NCBI RefSeq assembly: GCF_022026155.1
Contig: NZ_CP085041.1
Location: forward strand, 342,306-406,305
Reading direction: 5' to 3'
DNA: 64,000 nt
Origin: Dissulfurimicrobium hydrothermale
GTDB lineage: Bacteria; Desulfobacterota; Dissulfuribacteria; Dissulfuribacterales; Sh68
How positions within the stretch are numbered: position 1 is the stretch's first letter; every line of letters starts with the position of its first letter. Positions 26,166 to 33,943 of the stretch are shown here, piece by piece. Position numbers and translations under genes: made by a program. The notes beneath the pieces were generated by a model. The model was not told the DNA's origin. It made no database searches and worked only from the letters and a program-made list of their open reading frames with translations.

Positions 26166-27482
26166 TCAGCCGAACCAAAGATGGCATATCGCAACCGAGG
26201 CGATGACACCAGCGGCGTCTGCACAGAGCGCGGCAGGGAGGGCGTGCCTGGTCCTTCTGACGCCGACCGCTCCGAAATATACGGCCAGTACATAAAAGGT
26301 GGTTTCTGTGGAACCCTGGATCACCGAGACCAGGGCGGCGAGGAAGCTATCCGGCGATTGCTTCACGATCTCGCTCATCATGGCGAAAGAGCCGCTTCCG
26401 GAAAGGGGCCGCATAAGGGCCACGGCCAAGGCCTCGGGCGGCATTCCAACCGCCGATGTAAAAGGCGACAAGATACCGATCATGATGTCCATGGCCCCGC
26501 TGGCCCTGAACATGCCGATGGCTACGAAAATAGCCACCATAAATGGGATGATGCGGATGACGGTTGTAAAACCATCCCTTGCGCCATCGGTCAGGGCCTC
26601 ATAGACCTTGACCCCACGCAGATAGCCGAAGATCAAAAGGCCGGAAAACAGCATTGGTATCAACCAGTTGGAAATGCTGTTAAGTACGACGGATGAAAGG
26701 ACAAAGGGGGCAGCGGCCCTGCTCATCTGATAGCCAACACCTCCAATAAAGGCGGCAACAATAAGCCATGCAAATATTCTACCGCCAAGACCTGGCGGAT
26801 CCAATGCAGGCATGGAGGTGGCATTGAAACAGGTCTCTTCATCTTTATTCGGCTTTGGTGTTTCAAGACCGCCAGCCAATTCCGGCCCGCGCCCTCTGCC
26901 TGCCATAAATTTAGCCGCCAAAACGGCAACAACAGTGGAACAGCAGGTCGCAATCAAGGTCGGTATAAAAATGGAAGCAGGGTTTTTGGCGTTGGCCGCT
27001 GCCCGGATAGTGATCACCCCTAGAGGCAGCAAGGTTACGCTGGATGTGTTGATCGCCAAAAATAGACACATGGCGTCCGTTGCCGTGCCCTTTTCCGGCG
27101 CCAATTTCTCCAGCTCCTGCATGGCCTTGATCCCCATGGGGGTCGCCGCGTTACCCAAGCCCATGGCATTGGCCGCCATATTCATAATCATGGCGCTCAT
27201 GGCAGGATGATCGCCCGGCACCTCTGGAAACAGACGAACCATTACAGGCCGCATCCATCTGGCAATGGTCTGCATGAGTCCGCCAACCTCAGCCACTTTC
27301 ATGATCCCAAGCCAGAGCGCCATTGGTCCGATGAGACTTATAGACAGCTCAACCGCATCCTTGGCCGACTCGAACAAGGCCCTGGTAAGCGCGTCCATGC
27401 GGTCTGTGTAGGAGGCGGTAATTGTGGCCAAAACAACCATAGCCAGCCAGACTATATTGATGGAGGATGGTTTCTGTTTCAT
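26166..27482 (-). CDS. SpmA-SpmB fusion, nucleoside-recognition (Gate) domain membrane protein
   Basis: A 438-residue polytopic membrane protein combining both spore-maturation-type proteins in one chain. The SpmA-like half (to about 200) contains PMALWLGIMKVAEVGGLMQ and MNMAANAMGLGNAATPMGIK. The SpmB-like half (about 225-438) has VKVYEALTDGARDGFTTVIR and IQGSTETTFYVLAVYFG. Both are Gate domains found in transporters and spore proteins. Outside spore formers the substrate is unknown. It is transcribed after folC with a 16-base gap. The name reflects homology only; the window shows no other sporulation genes. Confidence 0.85.
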   Translation of the reverse strand: MKQKPSSINIVWLAMVVLATITASYTDRMDALTRALFESAKDAVELSISLIGPMALWLGIMKVAEVGGLMQTIARWMRPVMVRLFPEVPGDHPAMSAMIMNMAANAMGLGNAATPMGIKAMQELEKLAPEKGTATDAMCLFLAINTSSVTLLPLGVITIRAAANAKNPASIFIPTLIATCCSTVVAVLAAKFMAGRGRGPELAGGLETPKPNKDEETCFNATSMPALDPPGLGGRIFAWLIVAAFIGGVGYQMSRAAAPFVLSSVVLNSISNWLIPMLFSGLLIFGYLRGVKVYEALTDGARDGFTTVIRIIPFMVAIFVAIGMFRASGAMDIMIGILSPFTSAVGMPPEALAVALMRPLSGSGSFAMMSEIVKQSPDSFLAALVSVIQGSTETTFYVLAVYFGAVGVRRTRHALPAALCADAAGVIASVAICHLWFG

Positions 27483-27498
27483 TGGTCCTGCGCACTGA

Positions 27499-28827
27499 TT
27501 ATGAGGGTGTAAAACCAGACTGTATGAGCCTCTCCCTTACTGCACCGGCAAGATAAAGCGAGCCGGCCACACACATGAGGCCCCTCCGCCCGCCCACGCT
27601 GGCTATTGACAAGGCCGCTTCCAAGGCCCTTTGCCAGTCCTTCTCAAGGGCCGCGGCGTCAGAAAGCCCGCCTCTCGCCCGCCACTCCTCCACGGTCACA
27701 GGGTGCCTCGGCCCAGGCGGCTCTGTTACAATCACATCTTCAAAAAATGGGGCGATATCAGAAAGCATCGATACAAAGTCCTTGTCTTTCCCCTCGTTTG
27801 AGCATGCCCAAAGGAGCACCCTTGGGTGATATTCTGCGCCCTCATTTTGGACAAAATCCGCAAGCAGCGCATTAAGGGCCTGGACGCCTGCCGGGTTGTG
27901 CGCCCCGTCTATCAGGGCAAGGCATGGGCCATGCAAAAACTCGGCCCTGCATGGCCAAAAGACCTTGCTTATGCCGTCTTTAATGGCCGTCATAGGAAGA
28001 CTAACACCCCTCTCCATGAGCCTTTCACAGGCCGCAAGGGACAGGGCAAGGTTCAATGCCTGGTGCGCACCGGCAAGCCTCAGTCTTATGTCGCAGACCT
28101 CCATGTCATGGCCCTTGTAATCCAAAAGCCCATCTGACTTCACCTCTACGTCAAAATCCCTCCTAAGCTCCCACAAAGGGGCGTTCATCTCTCTGCACCT
28201 TGCCCTTATCACCTCGCGGGGAGGGTCATCCATCACCCCTGAGACCACGGGCGCTCCCGTTTTTATAATGCCGGCCTTTTCATGGGCAATCCCTGAAAGT
28301 GTCGTCCCCAGATAGGCCATATGATCAAACGAGACATTGGTTATCACAGAGACAAGCGGCGTAAGCACGTTCGTCGCATCGAGCCTTCCGCCGAGACCGG
28401 TCTCAAACACCGCCATATCCACCCCCTCCTGTCTGAACCACTCCATGGCGATGGCCGTGGTGTATTCAAAATAACTGAGCTCATAGCCGCGGTCCACAAG
28501 GGACTTGATCTTGAATATAAGCCTGCCAAGCGCCTCTTCGCCTATCTCTTCACCGTCTATCCTGAAGCGCTCCCGAAGAGAGACGAGATGCGGCGAGGTG
28601 TATAGCCCGGTCTTGAAGCCTGCCTTTGTAAGGATGCTTGCGACCGTTGCGCAGACAGAGCCCTTGCCGTTTGTCCCTGCCACATGGATGCACGGGTAAG
28701 AAAGATGCGGGTTCCCCATGGTCGAAAGGACGGCCGTGATCCTCTCGAGCCCGAGCCTGAAGCCGTGAAACTGGAAACTGCTTAAATATGTTATGGCAAA
28801 ATCAAAGGAATTGTTTTTTAATGTCAT
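27499..28827 (-). CDS. folC: Folylpolyglutamate synthase/dihydrofolate synthase FolC
   Basis: Adds glutamates to folates (and may convert dihydropteroate to dihydrofolate). The tetrahydrofolate produced is the C1 carrier of the acetyl-CoA pathway encoded later in the window. The 442 residues contain the N-terminal FRLGLERITAVLSTMGNP, the P-loop HVAGTNGKGSVCATVASIL, TSPHLVSLRERFRIDGEEI, FETGLGGRLDATNVL and LIDGAHNPAGVQAL. The start ATG 28827 gives the normal N-terminus. The frame stays open upstream, but there it runs antisense to the cytochrome gene. The start lies only three bases from the divergent start at 28831. Confidence 0.93.
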   Translation of the reverse strand: MTLKNNSFDFAITYLSSFQFHGFRLGLERITAVLSTMGNPHLSYPCIHVAGTNGKGSVCATVASILTKAGFKTGLYTSPHLVSLRERFRIDGEEIGEEALGRLIFKIKSLVDRGYELSYFEYTTAIAMEWFRQEGVDMAVFETGLGGRLDATNVLTPLVSVITNVSFDHMAYLGTTLSGIAHEKAGIIKTGAPVVSGVMDDPPREVIRARCREMNAPLWELRRDFDVEVKSDGLLDYKGHDMEVCDIRLRLAGAHQALNLALSLAACERLMERGVSLPMTAIKDGISKVFWPCRAEFLHGPCLALIDGAHNPAGVQALNALLADFVQNEGAEYHPRVLLWACSNEGKDKDFVSMLSDIAPFFEDVIVTEPPGPRHPVTVEEWRARGGLSDAAALEKDWQRALEAALSIASVGGRRGLMCVAGSLYLAGAVRERLIQSGFTPS

Positions 28828-28830
28828 ATC

Positions 28831-30270
28831 ATGTCCCGAAAGAGAACGATAAAATTTTACCTCATAACCATCTTGTCCGCACTTGCATTGGGTCTTGTCT
28901 CGGCCTGCAGCAACCCTGAGGTCCGATCTCCCCTGGCCAGGACTGGCTGTCGAGTCTGCCATAAGGTGGATATTGACCCTCCCCACGATATCGGCTGCAC
29001 AACCTGTCACAGGGGGAATGAGGCTGCAAAGACCATAAAGGGGGCGCATCAAGGGTTGATAGCACGGCCCTCCGGTCCAGGTCGCATGGCTGAGGTCTGC
29101 GGCAGGTGCCACAAAGACGAAGTCGCCTCGGCAGAGGCCTCCGCCCATTTTACTCTAAGAGATGAGATAGGCGCGCTGTGGGGTGCGTTTTTCCCGGAAG
29201 ATCGGACGCCATCTATAAAAGACTTTGCAAACATGGGGCCACCCGGCACGGAAAGAGGGATTGTGGCGGACCTCTTAAGAAGACGCTGTCTCCTCTGCCA
29301 TGTGTATTATGAAGGTGATGACTACGCCGGTGTAAGACGCGGGACAGGCTGCGCAGCGTGCCACCTTCCAATAAAGGCCAGGGCGTGTCTGAAGGACCGT
29401 ATCGACCACAGGTTTAAAAGGCAGGTCAGCGATGAAAACTGCCTCGCCTGCCACTATGGAAATTTTGTGGGCTGGGACTACTACGGCAGGTTCGAAAAGG
29501 ACTTTGAGGATGACTTCCGCGCCCCGCTTGTAAAGGGTCGGCACATTCCAAGGCCTTACGGCGTTGAATGGCACGACATGACACCGGACGTCCATAAAAG
29601 ATACGGGATGCCCTGCACCGCCTGCCACATCAAAGGTCCATGCCAAAAAGGTACCCATGATAAAGAAGAAGGTACCCATGATAAAGAAGGGGGAACAAAG
29701 ACCATCTCCTGTATCGAGTGCCACAGTACCGGTGGGGAAGGAAAAGGGATGCCGATGGACCCCGGCATAATCGGCCACAGGAAAGGAGACCTGGGCCGGG
29801 TGAGCTGCGACGCCTGCCATGCGCTATGGGGTTTTTATGACAAGGGGCGCTCCCTGGTCCTCCAGGAGAGCCCCATCTTCGATGACTGGACCTATCTGGC
29901 CGTTCAGGGCTCAAGCGAGATCGAAAAGGCGGTCACGGATCACAACTCAGGCAAGACCGACACGATAACCATGACCGACAAGTTCACAGGCCAGGCCAGA
30001 CTCGGTCTGTGGTTCCAAGTCTTTTCAGAGAGGCGCTGGTGGCCCGTCGTGCTCGGGGAAGACCGGGACGGCAGGCTAAGGGTCATGAGACCCCTCCTTG
30101 ACATCTCCATAAGCTATGTTAACGCCAGAGGTGACGTCGTATTCGACAATTTGAGGCCAAAGGGCCAACCGCTCATCCCTTATACCCCGCATACCATCGG
30201 AAGGGCGGATCTGCAAAGGACGATATTTGTGGGAAAATGGCTTGAAGAGGACAGGGCCGATAAAAAATAA
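28831..30270 (+). CDS. Nonahaem c-type cytochrome lipoprotein
   Basis: A 479-residue exported cytochrome with nine CXXCH sites (CRVCH, CTTCH, CGRCH, CLLCH, CAACH, CLACH, CTACH, CIECH, CDACH). The N-terminus is a lipoprotein signal ending LGLVSAC, so it is probably anchored to the membrane facing the periplasm or the cell surface. The last ~130 residues have no haem and form a beta-rich domain. The first two haem sites followed by GAHQG resemble the broken cytochrome at 16-17.9 kb. A 21-bp in-frame tandem repeat adds GTHDKE twice between haems 7 and 8. No strong ribosome-binding site precedes the ATG. Role: extracytoplasmic electron transfer, partner unknown. Confidence 0.88.
   Translation: MSRKRTIKFYLITILSALALGLVSACSNPEVRSPLARTGCRVCHKVDIDPPHDIGCTTCHRGNEAAKTIKGAHQGLIARPSGPGRMAEVCGRCHKDEVASAEASAHFTLRDEIGALWGAFFPEDRTPSIKDFANMGPPGTERGIVADLLRRRCLLCHVYYEGDDYAGVRRGTGCAACHLPIKARACLKDRIDHRFKRQVSDENCLACHYGNFVGWDYYGRFEKDFEDDFRAPLVKGRHIPRPYGVEWHDMTPDVHKRYGMPCTACHIKGPCQKGTHDKEEGTHDKEGGTKTISCIECHSTGGEGKGMPMDPGIIGHRKGDLGRVSCDACHALWGFYDKGRSLVLQESPIFDDWTYLAVQGSSEIEKAVTDHNSGKTDTITMTDKFTGQARLGLWFQVFSERRWWPVVLGEDRDGRLRVMRPLLDISISYVNARGDVVFDNLRPKGQPLIPYTPHTIGRADLQRTIFVGKWLEEDRADKK
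29650..29691 (+). repeat. 21-bp tandem duplication in the nonahaem cytochrome gene
   Basis: Two adjacent 21-bp copies (29650-29670 and 29671-29691) begin GGTACCCATGATAAAGAAG and differ only at the last bases. They encode GTHDKE followed by E or G and lie in a loop between haem motifs, keeping the frame. Confidence 0.88.
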
Positions 30271-30425
30271 ACTTGCATTACAGACATATTGGGTTAACAA
30301 ATTATCCTTGCAGACTAAAAGGTGCCTTTAAAAATCAAAAAATTTTATTCGATGGCAAGGCCGTCGGACAAACGGGCGTTTTTTAGAGATGCCTTAAAAA
30401 ATAATCGGGAAAGGAAAGATGCAAA

Positions 30426-31493
30426 GTGGATATCAAGACACTCTTGCTGGACGATTCAAGGCGGAAGAGGCTCCCACCACAAGACAACCTCAAGTTCGGT
30501 GTCTATTTTACAGACCACATGTTCCTCATGGACTACGAGGAAGAGCTGAGCTGGCACAATCCAAGGGTGGTGCCATATGGGAATTTTTCCATGGACCCGG
30601 CCTCGGTGTGTTTCCACTATGGCCAAGAGATATTTGAAGGGTTGAAGGCCTACAGATGCAGTGACGGGAAGATTCGTCTGTTCAGACCTAGGGACAACGT
30701 CAAGAGGCTCAATCGTTCTGCATGGCGCATGTGCATGCCGCAAGTCGATGAAGACCTGGCAGTCACGGCCATAAAACAACTGGTCAAGATAGACGAAAGG
30801 TGGGTGCCATCGGCCCGCGGGACATCGCTTTACATACGCCCTTTCATGATCGCTACAGAGGCGTTTTTAGGCGTACGCCCATCGAAAAAATACCTCTTCG
30901 CCGTCATCCTGAGCCCGGTCGGGGCTTACTATTCGGAAGGCTTCAACCCTGTCAAAATATTCGTGACGGATAAATATGCAAGGGCTGTGAGGGGTGGGGT
31001 TGGTGAATCCAAAAACGCAGGGAATTATGCCGCAAGCCTCATGGCCTCTGAAGAGGCAAAGAAGCTCGGCTTTACCCAGGTCTTGTGGTTGGACGCCGTC
31101 GAACGCCGCTATGTGGAAGAGGTGGGCACTATGAACATCTTTTTCCTATTTGAAGACGTCCTAGCGACACCAGCCCTATCCGGGAGCATCCTGCCTGGCA
31201 TAACAAGGGACTCTGTTATTAGGATCGCAAAGACACAAGGCCTAAAGGTCGAGGAAAGGGCCATACCCATCGACGAAGTGATTGAAAAGGCGAAGGACGG
31301 CAGACTCAAGGAGTGTTTCGGCACAGGGACAGCAGCCGTGATCTCGCCAGTCGGGTCCCTTTTTTACAAGGGCGAAAGCTACCGCATAAACGGTGGGAAT
31401 ACCGGTCCTTATGCCCAGGCCCTCTTTGACGAGATTACAGGCATCCAATACGGCGAGCTGGAAGACAGGTATGGATGGGTGGAAATACTATAG
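30426..31493 (+). CDS. ilvE: Branched-chain amino-acid aminotransferase IlvE (BCAT type II)
   Basis: A PLP enzyme for the last step of valine, leucine and isoleucine synthesis. The 355 residues show the type II pattern: KFGVYFTDHMFLMDYEEELS, FHYGQEIFEGLKAYR, TSLYIRPFMIATE, the PLP-lysine region GESKNAGNYAASLMASEEAK, VEEVGTMNIFFLFED and ECFGTGTAAVISPVGS. The start is GTG 30426 with AAAGGAAAG upstream; the frame has no ATG at a suitable place. It stands alone on the plus strand, convergent with the next gene. A 16-bp sequence repeats on both sides of the gene. Confidence 0.94.
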   Translation: MDIKTLLLDDSRRKRLPPQDNLKFGVYFTDHMFLMDYEEELSWHNPRVVPYGNFSMDPASVCFHYGQEIFEGLKAYRCSDGKIRLFRPRDNVKRLNRSAWRMCMPQVDEDLAVTAIKQLVKIDERWVPSARGTSLYIRPFMIATEAFLGVRPSKKYLFAVILSPVGAYYSEGFNPVKIFVTDKYARAVRGGVGESKNAGNYAASLMASEEAKKLGFTQVLWLDAVERRYVEEVGTMNIFFLFEDVLATPALSGSILPGITRDSVIRIAKTQGLKVEERAIPIDEVIEKAKDGRLKECFGTGTAAVISPVGSLFYKGESYRINGGNTGPYAQALFDEITGIQYGELEDRYGWVEIL

Positions 31494-31520
31494 AGTACAC
31501 GCAACACAAACGGGCGTTTT

Positions 31521-32630
31521 TCAACGGTTTGACAGTCGGGCGGCAGCCCGATAACCCTCTACAAGTTCATCCATGAGTTCCTGAACGGAGACAATCTTGT
31601 CCACACGCCATACATTGGCGCCACAGAAGACAAAACCCGCATCCAAATTGCCCCTCTGGGCGTTTATAAGGGCCATACTTATGCAATAGGGTGTCTCTTT
31701 AAAATTGCAGGTCTTGATGCACTTGTTGACGCAGATACGGGGCCTTTTTTCGCCTCTCTTTGCCTTTTCAATAAACGGACTCCTTAATGCCCGCCCAGGA
31801 AGCCCCACCGGGCTGACTATGATCTCGATATCTTCTTTTTTGGCCTGGATATAGGCCTGTTTAAACCTGTCAGAGGCATCGCACTCGTAGGTAGCCACAA
31901 ATCTGGTACCCATCTGGACACCGGCTGCACCCATTTTTATAAATTTATAGATGTCTTCACCGGTATATATGCCGCCTGCTGCAATAACCGGTATCCTGCG
32001 GCCTGCCATGACCTCAAACGGCCTGACAGCCTCTATGACCTCAAGGGTCAATGTCTCAATCGCATTTTTAGGGTCATCCAGCTCTTCACGCTTAAAACCC
32101 AGGTGTCCCCCGGCCATCGGACCCTCTACAACTATGGCATCCGGCAGACGCCTGAAGTGTTCGTTCCATCTGCGACAAATGATCTGAGCCGCACGCCCTG
32201 AAGAGACGATGGGGACCAACTTTATATCGCAGCCATCTGGAATTAGGCCTGGGAGTCTTAAAGGGAGACCAGCGCCGCTTATTATCAGATCGGCCCCTGA
32301 AACGGCGGCGATCCTTGCCAGCTCATCGTAGTCCTGTAAGGCCACCATGATGTTTACGCCTATAATCCCGCCGGGTGCAGCCTCTTTCGCCGCCTTGATC
32401 TGTTTCTCAAGGGCGCGGAACGTGCTGCCCTTCTGGTCATTGTGGAAATCCAGCTCAGTAATGCCTATCATGACCGCCGCAATGACCCCTATGCCGCCTG
32501 CCCGCGCAACTGCAGAGGCAAGGCCCGACATTGAGATACCTATGCCCATCCCCCCTTGAATTATGGGCAAAGGGGCTACCAAATTACCTATGGAAAGAGG
32601 GGGCGGATCGTAAATTTTCTCTGAAAACAT
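31521..32630 (-). CDS. Nitronate monooxygenase / FabK-like flavin oxidoreductase
   Basis: A 369-residue FMN-binding TIM-barrel protein. It starts with PLPIIQGGMGIGISMSGLAS (the family's N-terminal FMN loop) and contains AIVVEGPMAGGHLG with the catalytic-type His, then IPVIAAGGIYTGEDIYKF and GAAGVQMGTRFVATYECDAS. The C-terminal part holds extra cysteines (CVNKCIKTCNFKETPYCIS), as in the subgroup from anaerobes, which might bind a cluster (inference). Family members are nitronate monooxygenases or enoyl-ACP reductases (FabK). The sequence alone does not settle which. It is convergent with ilvE. Confidence 0.88.
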   Translation of the reverse strand: MFSEKIYDPPPLSIGNLVAPLPIIQGGMGIGISMSGLASAVARAGGIGVIAAVMIGITELDFHNDQKGSTFRALEKQIKAAKEAAPGGIIGVNIMVALQDYDELARIAAVSGADLIISGAGLPLRLPGLIPDGCDIKLVPIVSSGRAAQIICRRWNEHFRRLPDAIVVEGPMAGGHLGFKREELDDPKNAIETLTLEVIEAVRPFEVMAGRRIPVIAAGGIYTGEDIYKFIKMGAAGVQMGTRFVATYECDASDRFKQAYIQAKKEDIEIIVSPVGLPGRALRSPFIEKAKRGEKRPRICVNKCIKTCNFKETPYCISMALINAQRGNLDAGFVFCGANVWRVDKIVSVQELMDELVEGYRAAARLSNR

Positions 32631-32680
32631 GGAGACCTTTTAGTGCGATTTAGTCTTACAGTCAATATACAATCGCTTCC

Positions 32681-33943
32681 CTAGATCAACCCGGCGCATC
32701 TATGGACCTCCGCGTCTGAAACAGGACCAAGACAGACCAACGAGGCATCGCCGCTGAGGCATGCATCCGCAAAGGCAATTATGTCTTCACTGGAAACCGC
32801 CTCTATATTGTCCACCACCTCATCGTAAGACACCTGCCTTCCATATGCTATCTCATTTTTTGCAAGCCTGGCCATCCTTACGTCTGTACTCTCCGACAAA
32901 AGGAGCAATTCACTCTTCAGATGATCCCTGGCTGCATCCAATTCCTCAATCAACAAAGGACACGTGGCCAATTTCATTATCTCGCCACGTATAATCTCAG
33001 CCACCGCCGAGACATTGTCAGGGGCCACAGCTGCATAGGTACCAAGAAGGCCTGCATCTTCATATGACGAGAGAAAGGAATAGACCGAATATGCAAGCCC
33101 TCTCTTCTCTCTCACCTCCTGAAATAGCCTTGAGCCCATTGAGCCGCCTGGTATTACATTAAAAAGCATCGCGGTAAAACGCCACTTATCTGTAACAGAT
33201 GGCCCTTTGAAGCCGAAAAGTATATGCGCCTGCTCCAATTCCTTCCTGACAAAACGGATACCGGCCTTCGGGAGTGGGGCCGATCTGGCGACAACGCCGT
33301 TTCCATCGGCAAGAACGTCAAAGAGCCCGTTTATCCTATCGCGAAAAGCCTCATGGTCCACATCCCCTGCAGCGGCCACAATGACCTTTGACCCCTTGTA
33401 TACCTTGCTCATATACCGCCTTATGGAATCGGAATCAAACGCCGAAACCGTCTCCCTGGTCCCAAGGATCGAGCGACCGAGACCGTGATCAGGCCAATAG
33501 GCCTCACAAAACAGGTCGTGGATCAGGTCATCCGGCGAGTCTTCAACCATGCCAATCTCCTGGAGTACCACCTGACACTCCTTTTCTATCTCAACAGGAT
33601 CAAAGACCGAATGAAGAAACATATCGGACAGGAGGCCGACGGCCTTATCCATGTGGTTCTTCAGGACCTTAACATGAAAACAGGTGATCTCTTTTGAGGT
33701 AAAAGCATTAGATATGCCGCCCATCTGATCGAATATCTTCGCGATATCAAGAGAAGAATACCGCTCAGTCCCCTTGAAAACCATATGTTCGATAAAATGC
33801 GATATCCCAGCCTCATCTCGGTCCTCGTCCCTCGATCCAGCAGCTACCCATATCCCCACAGATACGGAACGGACATCGGGTATCTTCTCCGTAATGACCC
33901 TCACCCCGTTTTGAAGGACTGATTTTGAATATACGCCTTCCAT
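32681..33943 (-). CDS. M16 family zinc metallopeptidase
   Basis: A 420-residue insulinase/processing-peptidase-like protein. The inverted zinc motif HFIEH is at about residues 50-54 (AGISHFIEHMVFKGTERYSS). The distal Glu lies about 77 residues on, in VVLQEIGMVEDSPDD. The second-half motif PGGSMGSRLFQEVREKRGLAYSVYS is complete. It starts directly after the pnp stop (shared base at 33943), an arrangement common in bacteria, so it belongs to the pnp operon. Cytoplasmic; the natural substrates of these proteins are poorly known. Confidence 0.93.
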   Translation of the reverse strand: MEGVYSKSVLQNGVRVITEKIPDVRSVSVGIWVAAGSRDEDRDEAGISHFIEHMVFKGTERYSSLDIAKIFDQMGGISNAFTSKEITCFHVKVLKNHMDKAVGLLSDMFLHSVFDPVEIEKECQVVLQEIGMVEDSPDDLIHDLFCEAYWPDHGLGRSILGTRETVSAFDSDSIRRYMSKVYKGSKVIVAAAGDVDHEAFRDRINGLFDVLADGNGVVARSAPLPKAGIRFVRKELEQAHILFGFKGPSVTDKWRFTAMLFNVIPGGSMGSRLFQEVREKRGLAYSVYSFLSSYEDAGLLGTYAAVAPDNVSAVAEIIRGEIMKLATCPLLIEELDAARDHLKSELLLLSESTDVRMARLAKNEIAYGRQVSYDEVVDNIEAVSSEDIIAFADACLSGDASLVCLGPVSDAEVHRCAGLI

